Shown: positions 1 through 5,591 of the stretch, in pieces
Layout of the letters: every line of letters begins with the position of its first letter
Numbering within the stretch: position 1 is the first letter of the stretch
NCBI GenBank assembly: GCA_937950105.1
Contig: CALFEM010000049.1
Span: 1 to 6,899, forward strand
Length of the DNA stretch: 6,899 bases
Source of the DNA: an uncultured Alphaproteobacteria bacterium
Lineage (GTDB): Bacteria > Pseudomonadota > Alphaproteobacteria > Rhizobiales > Hyphomicrobiaceae
Direction: 5' to 3'
The notes under the pieces: generated by a model
What the model was told of the DNA's origin: nothing
Seen by the model: the letters and a program-made list of their open reading frames with translations, nothing else
Databases searched by the model: none
Made by a program: the position numbers and the translations under genes

Positions 1-12
1 GGTGGCCGATGA
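1..12 (+). CDS. 3' end of an upstream gene (possibly the type I secretion ABC transporter)
   Basis: Only the last codons are visible: in frame 1 the sequence reads Gly-Gly-Arg-stop, with the TGA at 10-12 overlapping the ATG of the HlyD-family gene in an ATGA arrangement. Type I secretion adaptor genes are normally preceded by the gene for their inner-membrane ABC ATPase (PrtD/PrsD type), and a 4-bp overlap is typical of such coupled pairs. The assignment to that ATPase rests on context alone; three residues cannot identify a protein. Confidence 0.4.
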   Translation, partial: GGR

Positions 13-1373
13 CGTCCGACACCGCCACCGGGCTCGACGCCGCCATGGGCAGCCTCGCCCGATCGGTCGAGCAGCCGCGCCGCCGCAGCGTGTCGACCGG
101 GCCCTACATCGCCGGAGCGCTGGCGGTCGTCGTCCTGCTGTTCGGCGGCGTCACGCTGTGGGCCCTGACGACGGACATCGCCGGCGCCGTGCTCGCACCG
201 GCGACTGTGGTTGTCGACTCGAGCGTCAAGAAAATCCAGCACCCGACCGGTGGCGTCGTCGGCGAGATCGCCGTGCGCAACGGCGATCGCGTGCAGGCCG
301 GCGACCTGCTGGTGCGTCTCGACGAGACGGTGACACGCGCCAACCTGCAGATCGTCTCCAAACAACGCGACGAACTGCTGCTGCGCACCGCACGCCTCGT
401 CGCCGAGCGCGACAACGCGGCCGAAATCCGCTTCCCCCCCGAACTGACCGATCGCCGCAACGAACCTGCCATCGTCGAGAGTTTCGCCGGCGAGACGAGC
501 CTGTTCAAGACGCGCCGGCGCACGCTCGACGCCCAGGTGCAGCAGCTTCGCGAGCGCATCGAGCAGTTCGATCAGGAGGCCTCCGGTCTCGACGCGCAGC
601 GCGCCGCCAAGGATATCGAGATCAAGCTGATCGACGAACAGATCGTCAGCCTGATCGATCTCGAAAAGGAGAAACTCGTCACGGCGTCGAAGATGATCGC
701 GCTTCGGCGCGAGGCCGCGCGCCTCAAGGGCGAGCAGGCGACACTGCTGTCGAATGCCGCGCAGACGCGCGGCAAGATTTCAGAGATCGAGATTTCGATC
801 CTGCAGCGCCAGCAGGAATTCTCGACGGAGGTGGTCAAGGAGCTGCGCGAGTCGCAGGCCAAGCTCGCCGAGTTCGACGAGCGCCGCGTCGCCGCCGAGG
901 ATCAGCTGCGGCGCGTCGACATCCGCGCGCCCGTCGCCGGCATCGTTCACGAACTCGCCGTACACACCGTCGGCGGCGTCGTCTCGTCGAGCGAGTCGTT
1001 GATGCTGATCGTCCCCAACGAGGATCGCCTGGTGGTCGAGGCGCGCGTTGCGCCGAAGGATCGCGATCAATTGACCATCGATGCCGTGGCGACGATCCGC
1101 TTCGCGGCCTTCAACCAGCGCACCACGCCGGAGATTGCCGGGAGCGTGACGCGCATTTCACCCGACCTGATCGAGGACCAGCGTACCGGCATGAGCTACT
1201 ACACGGTGCGCATCTCGATTCCGGAGAGCGAACTCGCCAAGCTCGGTGCGCACAACAAGCTGGTTCCGGGCATGCCGGCCGACGCCCAGATCAAGACCGG
1301 CGACCGCACCGCCTTCTCGTATCTGGTGAAGCCGCTCGAGGATCAGATCACCAAGGCGTTCCGCGAACGCTGA
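9..1373 (+). CDS. HlyD-family type I secretion periplasmic adaptor (membrane fusion protein)
   Basis: This 454-residue protein is a complete membrane fusion protein. Such proteins link an inner-membrane ABC exporter to a TolC-like outer-membrane channel so that proteins (proteases, RTX proteins, glycanases) are secreted in one step. A cytoplasmic N-terminus of about 32 residues precedes one membrane helix (about 33-52). The first lipoyl/biotinyl-like half-motif follows at about 74-110 (KKIQHPTGGVVGEIAVRNGD, then VQAGDLLVRLDE). A long charged alpha-helical hairpin spans about 112-300, the second lipoyl half (RAPVAGIVHEL) starts near 306, and a beta-barrel region runs from about 340 to 430. The C-terminal SYLVKPLEDQITKAFRER resembles the ending usual in PrtE/PrsE-type adaptors. 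The start at 9 is chosen because the ATG overlaps the upstream stop. The secreted substrate cannot be told from this window. Family assignment is firm; the PrtE/PrsE subfamily is likely. Confidence 0.93.
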   Translation: MTSDTATGLDAAMGSLARSVEQPRRRSVSTGPYIAGALAVVVLLFGGVTLWALTTDIAGAVLAPATVVVDSSVKKIQHPTGGVVGEIAVRNGDRVQAGDLLVRLDETVTRANLQIVSKQRDELLLRTARLVAERDNAAEIRFPPELTDRRNEPAIVESFAGETSLFKTRRRTLDAQVQQLRERIEQFDQEASGLDAQRAAKDIEIKLIDEQIVSLIDLEKEKLVTASKMIALRREAARLKGEQATLLSNAAQTRGKISEIEISILQRQQEFSTEVVKELRESQAKLAEFDERRVAAEDQLRRVDIRAPVAGIVHELAVHTVGGVVSSSESLMLIVPNEDRLVVEARVAPKDRDQLTIDAVATIRFAAFNQRTTPEIAGSVTRISPDLIEDQRTGMSYYTVRISIPESELAKLGAHNKLVPGMPADAQIKTGDRTAFSYLVKPLEDQITKAFRER

Positions 1374-1416
1374 GCCGCCGCCCGCATCCTGACGAGGCGC
1401 CAAGGGCCGGCTCCAC

Positions 1417-2739
1417 TCACCCCGCGCTGCGTTCGCTCTCGCGCCCGACGCCCGTATAGCGGAAGCCGGCATCGCGCGCGGCACGCGCCTGGAAGATGTT
1501 GCGCAGGTCGACCAGCACGTCGCCACGCATGCGCGCGCGCGCCGCATCGAGGTCGAGCGCGCGGAATTCGTTCCATTCGGTCAGCACCACGAGCACGTCG
1601 GCGCCGTCGACCGCCGCGAGGGCACTGTCGCACCACGTCACGCCCGGCAGCAGCGGCTCGGCCTGCCGACGCCCCTCGGGGTCACGCACGCGCACTTTCG
1701 CACCGCGTTCGAGCAACATCGGCACGATGATGAGGCTCGGAGCATCGCGCATGTCGTCGGTGTTGGGCTTGAAGGTGACGCCGAGCACGGCGACCGTCTT
1801 GTCGCGCACGCTGCCGCCGACCGCCTTCTCGATGCGGCTGGTCATGGCGATCTTGCGCTCGTCGTTGACCCGCTGCACCTGCTCGACGAGCGACAGCGGC
1901 GTCTTCATCTCGCGGCCGGTGCGGATCAGCGCGGACACGTCCTTGGGGAAGCACGAGCCGCCGTAGCCGGGCCCCGGATGCAGGAACTTGTCGCCGATGC
2001 GACGGTCCTTGCCGATGGCGCTCGCCACCTCCTGCACGTCGGCGCCGACCTCCTCGCACAGGTCGGCAACCTCGTTGATGAAGGAGATCTTCATGGCGAG
2101 GAACGCATTGGCGGCATACTTGGCAAGTTCCGCCGACTCGCGGCTGACGAACATGACCGGCGCATTGCGCAACGACAGCGGCTTGTAGAGGCGGTCCATC
2201 ACGGCGCGTGCACGCGCGCTGTCGGTGCCGACGAGGACGCGATCGGGATGTGTGAAGTCCTGGATCGCGGAGCCTTCGCGCAGGAACTCCGGATTGGAGC
2301 AGACGGCATATTCGGCATCGGGCCGGACCGCCCTCAGGCGCCGCTCGATCTCGCGGCTGGTACCGACAGGCACGGTCGATTTCGTGGTAATGACGGTGAA
2401 GCCGTCGAGATGCGGCGCGATCTCCTCGACGGCGGCGTACACGTAGGAGAGGTCCGCGAAACCGTCGCCGCGGCGCATCGGCGTTCCGACGGCCAGGAAC
2501 ACGACGTCCGCGGCCTTCACCGCCGCCGCAACGTCACGCGTGAAGCGCAGACGCCCGGCCCGCATGTTGCGCGCCATCAGGTCGTCGAGGCCCGGCTCGT
2601 AGATCGGCGAGCGACCGGATTCGAGCAGGGCCAGCCGCTCCTCGTCCTTGTCGACGCAGGTGACGAACCAGCCGAACTCCGAGAAGCACGCCGCCGAGAC
2701 GAGGCCGACATAGCCGGCGCCGATCATGCAGATGTTCAT
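1417..2739 (-). CDS. ugd: UDP-glucose 6-dehydrogenase
   Basis: The 440-residue product matches the usual length of bacterial Ugd/RkpK/TuaD enzymes, cytosolic proteins that oxidise UDP-glucose to UDP-glucuronate with two NAD+. The N-terminal Rossmann fold shows the dinucleotide loop GAGYVG at 7-12, the acidic residue ending strand 2 (VD at 29-30), FLAVGTP at 81-87 and STVPVGT at 121-127. The central domain has NPEFLREGSAI at 149-159 and the helix ELAKYAANAFLA at 204-215 with the conserved Lys207. The catalytic cysteine is Cys263 in GPGYGGSCFPKD. The C-terminal domain contains GVTFKPNTDDMRDAP at 320-334. Every expected catalytic motif is present, so it should be active. An AGGGGAG ribosome binding site lies 8 bases before the ATG. 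It converges on the hlyD-like gene with 43 bp between the stops and diverges from the glycosyltransferase operon. UDP-glucuronate feeds exopolysaccharide, capsule and lipid A sugar synthesis. Confidence 0.97.
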   Translation of the reverse strand: MNICMIGAGYVGLVSAACFSEFGWFVTCVDKDEERLALLESGRSPIYEPGLDDLMARNMRAGRLRFTRDVAAAVKAADVVFLAVGTPMRRGDGFADLSYVYAAVEEIAPHLDGFTVITTKSTVPVGTSREIERRLRAVRPDAEYAVCSNPEFLREGSAIQDFTHPDRVLVGTDSARARAVMDRLYKPLSLRNAPVMFVSRESAELAKYAANAFLAMKISFINEVADLCEEVGADVQEVASAIGKDRRIGDKFLHPGPGYGGSCFPKDVSALIRTGREMKTPLSLVEQVQRVNDERKIAMTSRIEKAVGGSVRDKTVAVLGVTFKPNTDDMRDAPSLIIVPMLLERGAKVRVRDPEGRRQAEPLLPGVTWCDSALAAVDGADVLVVLTEWNEFRALDLDAARARMRGDVLVDLRNIFQARAARDAGFRYTGVGRESERSAG

Positions 2740-2747
2740 GGCTCACG

Positions 2748-2754
2748 CTCCCCT
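2748..2754 (-). promoter_or_regulatory. Ribosome binding site of ugd
   Basis: The minus strand reads AGGGGAG, eight bases upstream of the ATG at 2739. This is a strong Shine-Dalgarno match at good spacing and fixes the ugd start, since the Rossmann strand begins directly at residue 1. Confidence 0.75.
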
Positions 2755-2762
2755 GTCCGGAC

Positions 2763-2798
2763 GGGCCCGCCACGCGCGCGAACACCCGATTCGGGCCC
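2763..2798. repeat. Nested inverted repeats upstream of ugd
   Basis: Seven-base arms GGGCCCG (2763-2769) and CGGGCCC (2792-2798) are perfectly complementary across a 22-base spacer. A second, shorter palindrome CCCGA-T-TCGGG (2785-2795) shares bases 2792-2795 with the right arm, so the two cannot pair at the same time. The centre is 25-55 bases upstream of the ugd start codon, in the probable leader or promoter. The function is unknown; an operator or a leader hairpin are both possible. Confidence 0.45.
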
Positions 2799-2805
2799 TG
2801 CTCTA

Positions 2806-2818
2806 GCACATTTTGTGC
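2806..2818. repeat. Short perfect inverted repeat GCACA-TTT-TGTGC
   Basis: Five-base arms separated by three T's form a small AT-rich island in otherwise very GC-rich DNA, about 67-79 bases upstream of the ugd start. Its position suits an operator or the -10/-35 area of the ugd promoter. No known regulator site is recognised. Confidence 0.4.
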
Positions 2819-2928
2819 GGGCGGCGTTTCGCGGGTAAAGAGACGCCGTTGGACAAAAAGCCCGGGAGCCTGGGGCGAGCGCCCGCAACCTTGCCCCGCA
2901 AGCCTCCTTTACGCCGCATGCCTGGCGA

Positions 2929-4032
2929 ATGTATCGCTCTGTCGAGACAGCCCGCCGCGGCTGCACCCTGCCGCCATCGGACGAGCCCGTGACCTTGCCA
3001 TCGACATCTCCACCGCAACAGGACGCCCGACCGGCCGCCGGAGAGACCCTGTCCGTCATCCTGCCGATGCTGAACGAGGCGCGCGGGTTGCCGTTGCTGC
3101 TGGCCGCGCTCGTGCCCGTGCTCGACGGCACCGGCCTCGACTACGAGGTGATCGCCGTCGACGACGGCTCGAGCGACGCCACGCTCGAGGTGCTGCGGCA
3201 GGCGCACGCCACCAACCCGCGCATCAAGGCGGTGGCGCTGTCGCGCAACTTCGGCAAGGAGATCGCGGTCGCGGCCGGCCTGCACCACGCACGCGGCGAC
3301 GCCGTCATCGTCATGGACAGCGACCTGCAGCATCCGCCCGAGGTGATCCCGTTGATGATTGCCGCCTGGCGCGACGGCTACGACGTGGTCTACGGCCAGC
3401 GCGCCGATCGCCGCACCGACAGCGCGGCGCGGCGCTTCCTCGCGAAGACCTTCTACCGCGTGTTCCAGTCTCTATCGGGCACGCGGCTGCACGACAACGC
3501 CGGCGACTTCCGCCTGCTCAGCCGGCGCGCCGTCGATGCCCTGAACCGTCTCGGCGAGCGCGCCCGCTTCAACAAGGGACTGTTCGCCTGGATCGGCTAC
3601 AAGTCGATCGGCATCCCCTTCGACATGCCGGAGCGTGTCGATCAGACCGCCTCGCGCTGGCGCATGCGCCGGCTCTGGCACTTCGCGCTCGACGGCATCA
3701 CCTCGTTCACGACAGCGCCGTTGCGCATCTGGTCTTACCTCGGACTCGCCGTCTCGATGCTCGCTCTGGTCGTCGGGCTATGGATCATCTTCAAGACCAT
3801 GCTCTACGGCGATCCCGTGGCCGGCTATCCGACGCTGATCGTCTCGATCCTGTTCCTCGGCGGCGTGCAATTGATCTCGCTTGGTGTGCTCGGCGAGTAT
3901 CTCGGCCGCGTCTACGAGGAAGTGAAGGCGCGGCCGCTGTTTCTCGTCGCCGAAACCATCGGCGTCGAGCCGGTGCAACCGCATGCCCGCCGCGCGAGCG
4001 ACCCGCAACGCAGCGCGGCGGAGCGGTCATGA
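2929..4032 (+). CDS. Polyprenyl-phosphate glycosyltransferase, GT2 (DPM1/ArnC/GtrB-like)
   Basis: The product (367 residues from this start) belongs to the GT2 family that transfers a sugar from a nucleotide sugar to undecaprenyl phosphate at the cytoplasmic face of the inner membrane. The GT-A domain begins with LSVILPMLNEARG at 41-53, followed by VDDGSSD at 77-83, NFGKE at 107-111 and the metal-binding DSDLQHPPE at 130-138. The later SRWRMRRLWHFALDG (242-256) and GEYLGRVYEEVKARP (322-336) are typical of ArnC/GtrB/Dpm1 relatives. Two membrane helices lie at about 266-290 and 301-325. The donor sugar cannot be read from the sequence. The start is uncertain: the first 40 residues are not conserved-looking, no good ribosome binding site precedes 2929, and an in-frame GTG at 2989 preceded by GGACGAG is a credible alternative. 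It is first in a three-gene operon and overlaps the deacetylase gene by 4 bp. Confidence 0.93.
   Translation: MYRSVETARRGCTLPPSDEPVTLPSTSPPQQDARPAAGETLSVILPMLNEARGLPLLLAALVPVLDGTGLDYEVIAVDDGSSDATLEVLRQAHATNPRIKAVALSRNFGKEIAVAAGLHHARGDAVIVMDSDLQHPPEVIPLMIAAWRDGYDVVYGQRADRRTDSAARRFLAKTFYRVFQSLSGTRLHDNAGDFRLLSRRAVDALNRLGERARFNKGLFAWIGYKSIGIPFDMPERVDQTASRWRMRRLWHFALDGITSFTTAPLRIWSYLGLAVSMLALVVGLWIIFKTMLYGDPVAGYPTLIVSILFLGGVQLISLGVLGEYLGRVYEEVKARPLFLVAETIGVEPVQPHARRASDPQRSAAERS
2939..2950. repeat. Inverted repeat CTGTC-GA-GACAG at the operon start
   Basis: Perfect five-base arms flank a two-base centre just inside the annotated glycosyltransferase start. If translation really begins at the GTG at 2989, this lies in the untranslated leader and could be an operator; if at 2929, it is coding and probably fortuitous. 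Confidence 0.25.
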
Positions 4033-4961
4033 GCCGGCTCGAGCAGCACGCTCGCGGATCAGCCATGTCGTCCCCGGCGCCGCGTCGCACGATAGTTCTC
4101 GTTGCCGACGATTACGCGCTCACGGGCGGCGTCTCGGCCGGCATCGAAAGCCTCGCGCGCGCCCGCCGCATTTCAGCGACGAGCGCACTGGTCACGCTGC
4201 CGCGCTGGAAGCAGGATGGTACTCGCCTTGCGCCCTTGCGCGATCGCATTGCGCTAGGCCTGCACATCAACCTCACGCTCGGGCCGCCGCTCGGTGCGAT
4301 GCCGCAGTTGGCCCCGCGCGGTTGTCTGCCTTCGATCGCGACGCTGTCACGGATGTCCTGGCTTGGCCGCATCGCGCGCGAGGAGATCGCCAACGAGATC
4401 ACGCGCCAGCTCGCCGCGTTCGAGGCGATCGTCGGTCACCCGCCGGACATCATCGACGGACATCAGCACGCGCATGCACTGCCGCTGGTGCGCGATGGTC
4501 TCGTCATGGCGCTGCAGCGGCGCTTCGCATCCGAGCGGGTGCGCCCGCTGGTTCGCGTCCCCTCGGGTCGCACCGGAAGCTTGCTCGCCATCAGGGGATC
4601 ACGCGCCAAAGCCATTACGCTTTCGCTCCTGACGCGCGGATTCGCTGCGAAGATCACGCGGGCGGGATACCCCGCGAACGACGGCTTCTCGGGGGTGACG
4701 AGCTTCGCTACGCACCCGGCGACAGCAGCGGCCGAACTGGAATCCGCCGCAGAAGCCGCGCGCGGATTGCATCTCGTCATGTGCCATCCCGGCTTGCCCT
4801 CGCCTGAGCTCGCGCGGCTCGATCCCGTCACGGACAGACGTTCGGTCGAGCTGGCGCTGCTCGGCCGCGACAACGCGCTGACGCCGCATCTCTGGTCGCC
4901 CTCGCGCACTGCTGATGGCGCGCCGGTCGACTGGCGCCGCGAGCGGGAGCTTTGCCGGTGA
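4029..4961 (+). CDS. ChbG/HpnK/NaxD-family (YdjC-like) carbohydrate deacetylase
   Basis: The 310-residue product is a metal-dependent sugar deacetylase of the YdjC fold family. Known members include ChbG (acetylated chitooligosaccharides), HpnK (hopanoid biosynthesis clusters) and Francisella NaxD (undecaprenyl-phosphate-GalNAc). Motifs in order are VADDYALTGGVSAGI at 25-39 (catalytic and metal-binding Asp27/Asp28), LGLHINLTLG at 77-86 (His79), the metal-binding DGHQHAH at 143-149, SFATHP at 225-230 and MCHPG at 251-255. No signal peptide is seen, so it should be cytosolic. The start at 4029 is favoured because its ATG overlaps the glycosyltransferase stop (ATGA) and GGAG lies five bases upstream; Met13 (4065) is an alternative. 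The N-terminal 20 residues are poorly conserved-looking. Between a polyprenyl glycosyltransferase and a GtrA protein, a NaxD-like action on a lipid-linked N-acetyl sugar is the best guess, inferred from context. Other substrates remain possible. Confidence 0.9.
   Translation: MSRLEQHARGSAMSSPAPRRTIVLVADDYALTGGVSAGIESLARARRISATSALVTLPRWKQDGTRLAPLRDRIALGLHINLTLGPPLGAMPQLAPRGCLPSIATLSRMSWLGRIAREEIANEITRQLAAFEAIVGHPPDIIDGHQHAHALPLVRDGLVMALQRRFASERVRPLVRVPSGRTGSLLAIRGSRAKAITLSLLTRGFAAKITRAGYPANDGFSGVTSFATHPATAAAELESAAEAARGLHLVMCHPGLPSPELARLDPVTDRRSVELALLGRDNALTPHLWSPSRTADGAPVDWRRERELCR
4945..4949 (+). promoter_or_regulatory. Ribosome binding site deciding the gtrA-like start
   Basis: GGGAG lies eight bases before the GTG at 4958 but only two before the in-frame TTG at 4952. 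The spacing, together with the GTGA overlap with the deacetylase stop, favours GTG 4958 as the start of the GtrA-family gene. Confidence 0.55.
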
Positions 4962-5395
4962 CCTTGAAGCCGCGCGATCCGAAGGTCACGTCATCACCCG
5001 CGCGCTCGGCGATCGCAAGCCACGGTCCCGGCTTCGTCGCCGCCGGACTGATCGCGCTCGGCGTCGATGCGGCCGTGCTCACCTCGCTCACCGCGCTCGG
5101 CGCCGGACCGTTCGCCGCTCGCGTCATCTCGATCCTGACCGCCATGATCGCCGCATTCTTCGCCCACCGCCGTCTTACATTCGCGGTGACGACCCCGCCG
5201 ACCTGGACGGAGTTCGCACGCTTTCTCGCGGTCGCCTGGACCGCGTCGGCCGTGAACTACGCGATCTATGCGCTGGTGCTGATCGCGTGGCCGGCGATGC
5301 CTCCCGTCGCGGCGTTGATCGCGGCAACCGGCGTGTCGATGGGCGTCAGCTATGTCGGCATGCGTCTCGGCGTCTTCCGCAACACGCGCGACTGA
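4958..5395 (+). CDS. GtrA-family membrane protein (putative lipid-linked sugar flippase)
   Basis: The 145-residue product has the size and topology of GtrA-family proteins. Four hydrophobic helices lie at about 26-48, 52-72, 86-110 and 115-138. HRRLTF at 70-75, between helices 2 and 3, corresponds to the basic-aromatic N/H-R-R-x-T-F signature of the family, and a matching GVF occurs near the C-terminus. GtrA proteins are thought to flip undecaprenyl-phosphate-linked sugars made by a partner GtrB glycosyltransferase across the inner membrane; the partner here would be the GT2 enzyme two genes upstream. The GTG start overlaps the deacetylase stop (GTGA), implying translational coupling. A TTG at 4952 would add two residues. 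It is the last gene of the operon, with no clear plus-strand intrinsic terminator after it. Family assignment is strong; the transported substrate is not known. Confidence 0.88.
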   Translation: MTLKPRDPKVTSSPARSAIASHGPGFVAAGLIALGVDAAVLTSLTALGAGPFAARVISILTAMIAAFFAHRRLTFAVTTPPTWTEFARFLAVAWTASAVNYAIYALVLIAWPAMPPVAALIAATGVSMGVSYVGMRLGVFRNTRD

Positions 5396-5424
5396 CGCGC
5401 TTTATGATGGCGCTGCCCATTGAC

Positions 5425-5439
5425 GCCCTCGCGAAGGGC
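5425..5439 (+). repeat. Small hairpin downstream of the gtrA-like gene
   Basis: GCCCT-CGCGA-AGGGC forms a perfect five-base stem 30 bases past the gtrA-like stop. No T tract follows, so it is not a canonical intrinsic terminator; it might stabilise the 3' end of the operon transcript. Confidence 0.3.
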
Positions 5440-5450
5440 TCCGGCGAGAA

Positions 5451-5501
5451 GCGCCCCGATCGTTCGCGCTCCCACCAGCGCGAACGTAAATCGCCGGCGC
5501 C
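5451..5501. repeat. Palindromic repeat, copy A
   Basis: A 51-base imperfect palindrome. The outer stem GCGCC/GGCGC is followed by CGAT/ATCG and then by a perfect ten-base stem CGTTCGCGCT/AGCGCGAACG closed by the loop CCCACC. A TAA bulge sits on the right side and a 1x2 mismatch (C against CC) lies between the two outer stems. The sequence GCGCCCCGATCGT recurs exactly 60 bases later in copy B. It lies between two convergent genes. It could be a REP-like intergenic element or a bidirectional transcript-end hairpin. Confidence 0.6.
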
Positions 5502-5504
5502 AGC

Positions 5505-5555
5505 AAAAAAGCGCCCCGATCGTCCGAGCCTGCGAGGACGTGAATCGGCGGCGCC
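5505..5555 (-). terminator. Probable intrinsic terminator of the alpha-E/transglutaminase operon
   Basis: Read on the minus strand, the copy B hairpin (starting at 5555, ending GGGGCGC at 5511) is directly followed by six T's (5510-5505). This is the classic GC-rich stem plus T tract, placed 37 bases beyond the transglutaminase stop codon. Copy A, further downstream on the same strand, is followed only by TTCT, so copy B is the likelier functional terminator and copy A a possible backup. Confidence 0.6.
5511..5555. repeat. Palindromic repeat, copy B
   Basis: A second copy of the same architecture, 45 bases long. It has the outer GCGCC/GGCGC and CGAT/ATCG stems with the same asymmetric C versus GC mismatch, a three-base bulge (TGA in place of TAA), and an inner stem shortened to CGTCC/GGACG with a ten-base loop. 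The fourth stem pair changed from T-A in copy A to C-G in copy B, a compensatory substitution that keeps pairing. A degenerate third left arm (GGAGCACCCCCGATCAACGC, from 5561) follows without a right arm. Confidence 0.6.
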
Positions 5556-5591
5556 ACTAAGGAGCACCCCCGATCAACGCGCGTCCTTCCA

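Larger units (their letters stand above)
2740..2928. promoter_or_regulatory. Divergent intergenic region between ugd and the glycosyltransferase operon
   Basis: This 189-bp stretch must hold the promoters for both divergent units, but I could not pick out a convincing -35/-10 pair on either strand. It contains inverted repeats: GGGCCCG (2763-2769) with CGGGCCC (2792-2798); CCCGA-T-TCGGG (2785-2795), which includes a GATTC sequence matching the GANTC site methylated by CcrM in alphaproteobacteria; and GCACA-TTT-TGTGC (2806-2818). All lie on the ugd-proximal side. The operon-proximal half is GC-rich and without an obvious ribosome binding site before 2929. Confidence 0.5.

Noticed and set aside
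1372..1413. Terminator between the hlyD-like gene and ugd (GAGCCG at 1372-1377, CGGCTC at 1408-1413)
   Set aside because: The six-base stem has a 30-base loop and no T tract on either strand, so it is too weak to call.
2..1459. Long 485-codon open frame overlapping the HlyD-family gene
   Set aside because: Its translation is arginine-rich and without recognisable domains; it is a GC-rich shadow of the HlyD frame, which has clear family motifs throughout.
1978..2838. 286-codon plus-strand open frame antisense to ugd
   Set aside because: It runs opposite a fully motif-bearing ugd and its translation shows only composition-driven Arg/Asp/Ala/Gly text; it is a high-GC mirror frame.
2849..2880. 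Possible -35 box TTGGACA ahead of the glycosyltransferase operon
   Set aside because: No AT-rich -10 hexamer lies at 16-18 bases' spacing; the following DNA is almost entirely G and C.
2803..3333. Minus-strand open frame across the intergenic region and the glycosyltransferase start
   Set aside because: It is histidine/arginine/glutamine-rich with no domain, and overlaps the conserved GT2 nucleotide-binding region on the other strand.
5451..5555. CRISPR array
   Set aside because: There are only two repeat copies, they are long imperfect hairpins rather than uniform repeats with variable spacers, and no cas gene is present.
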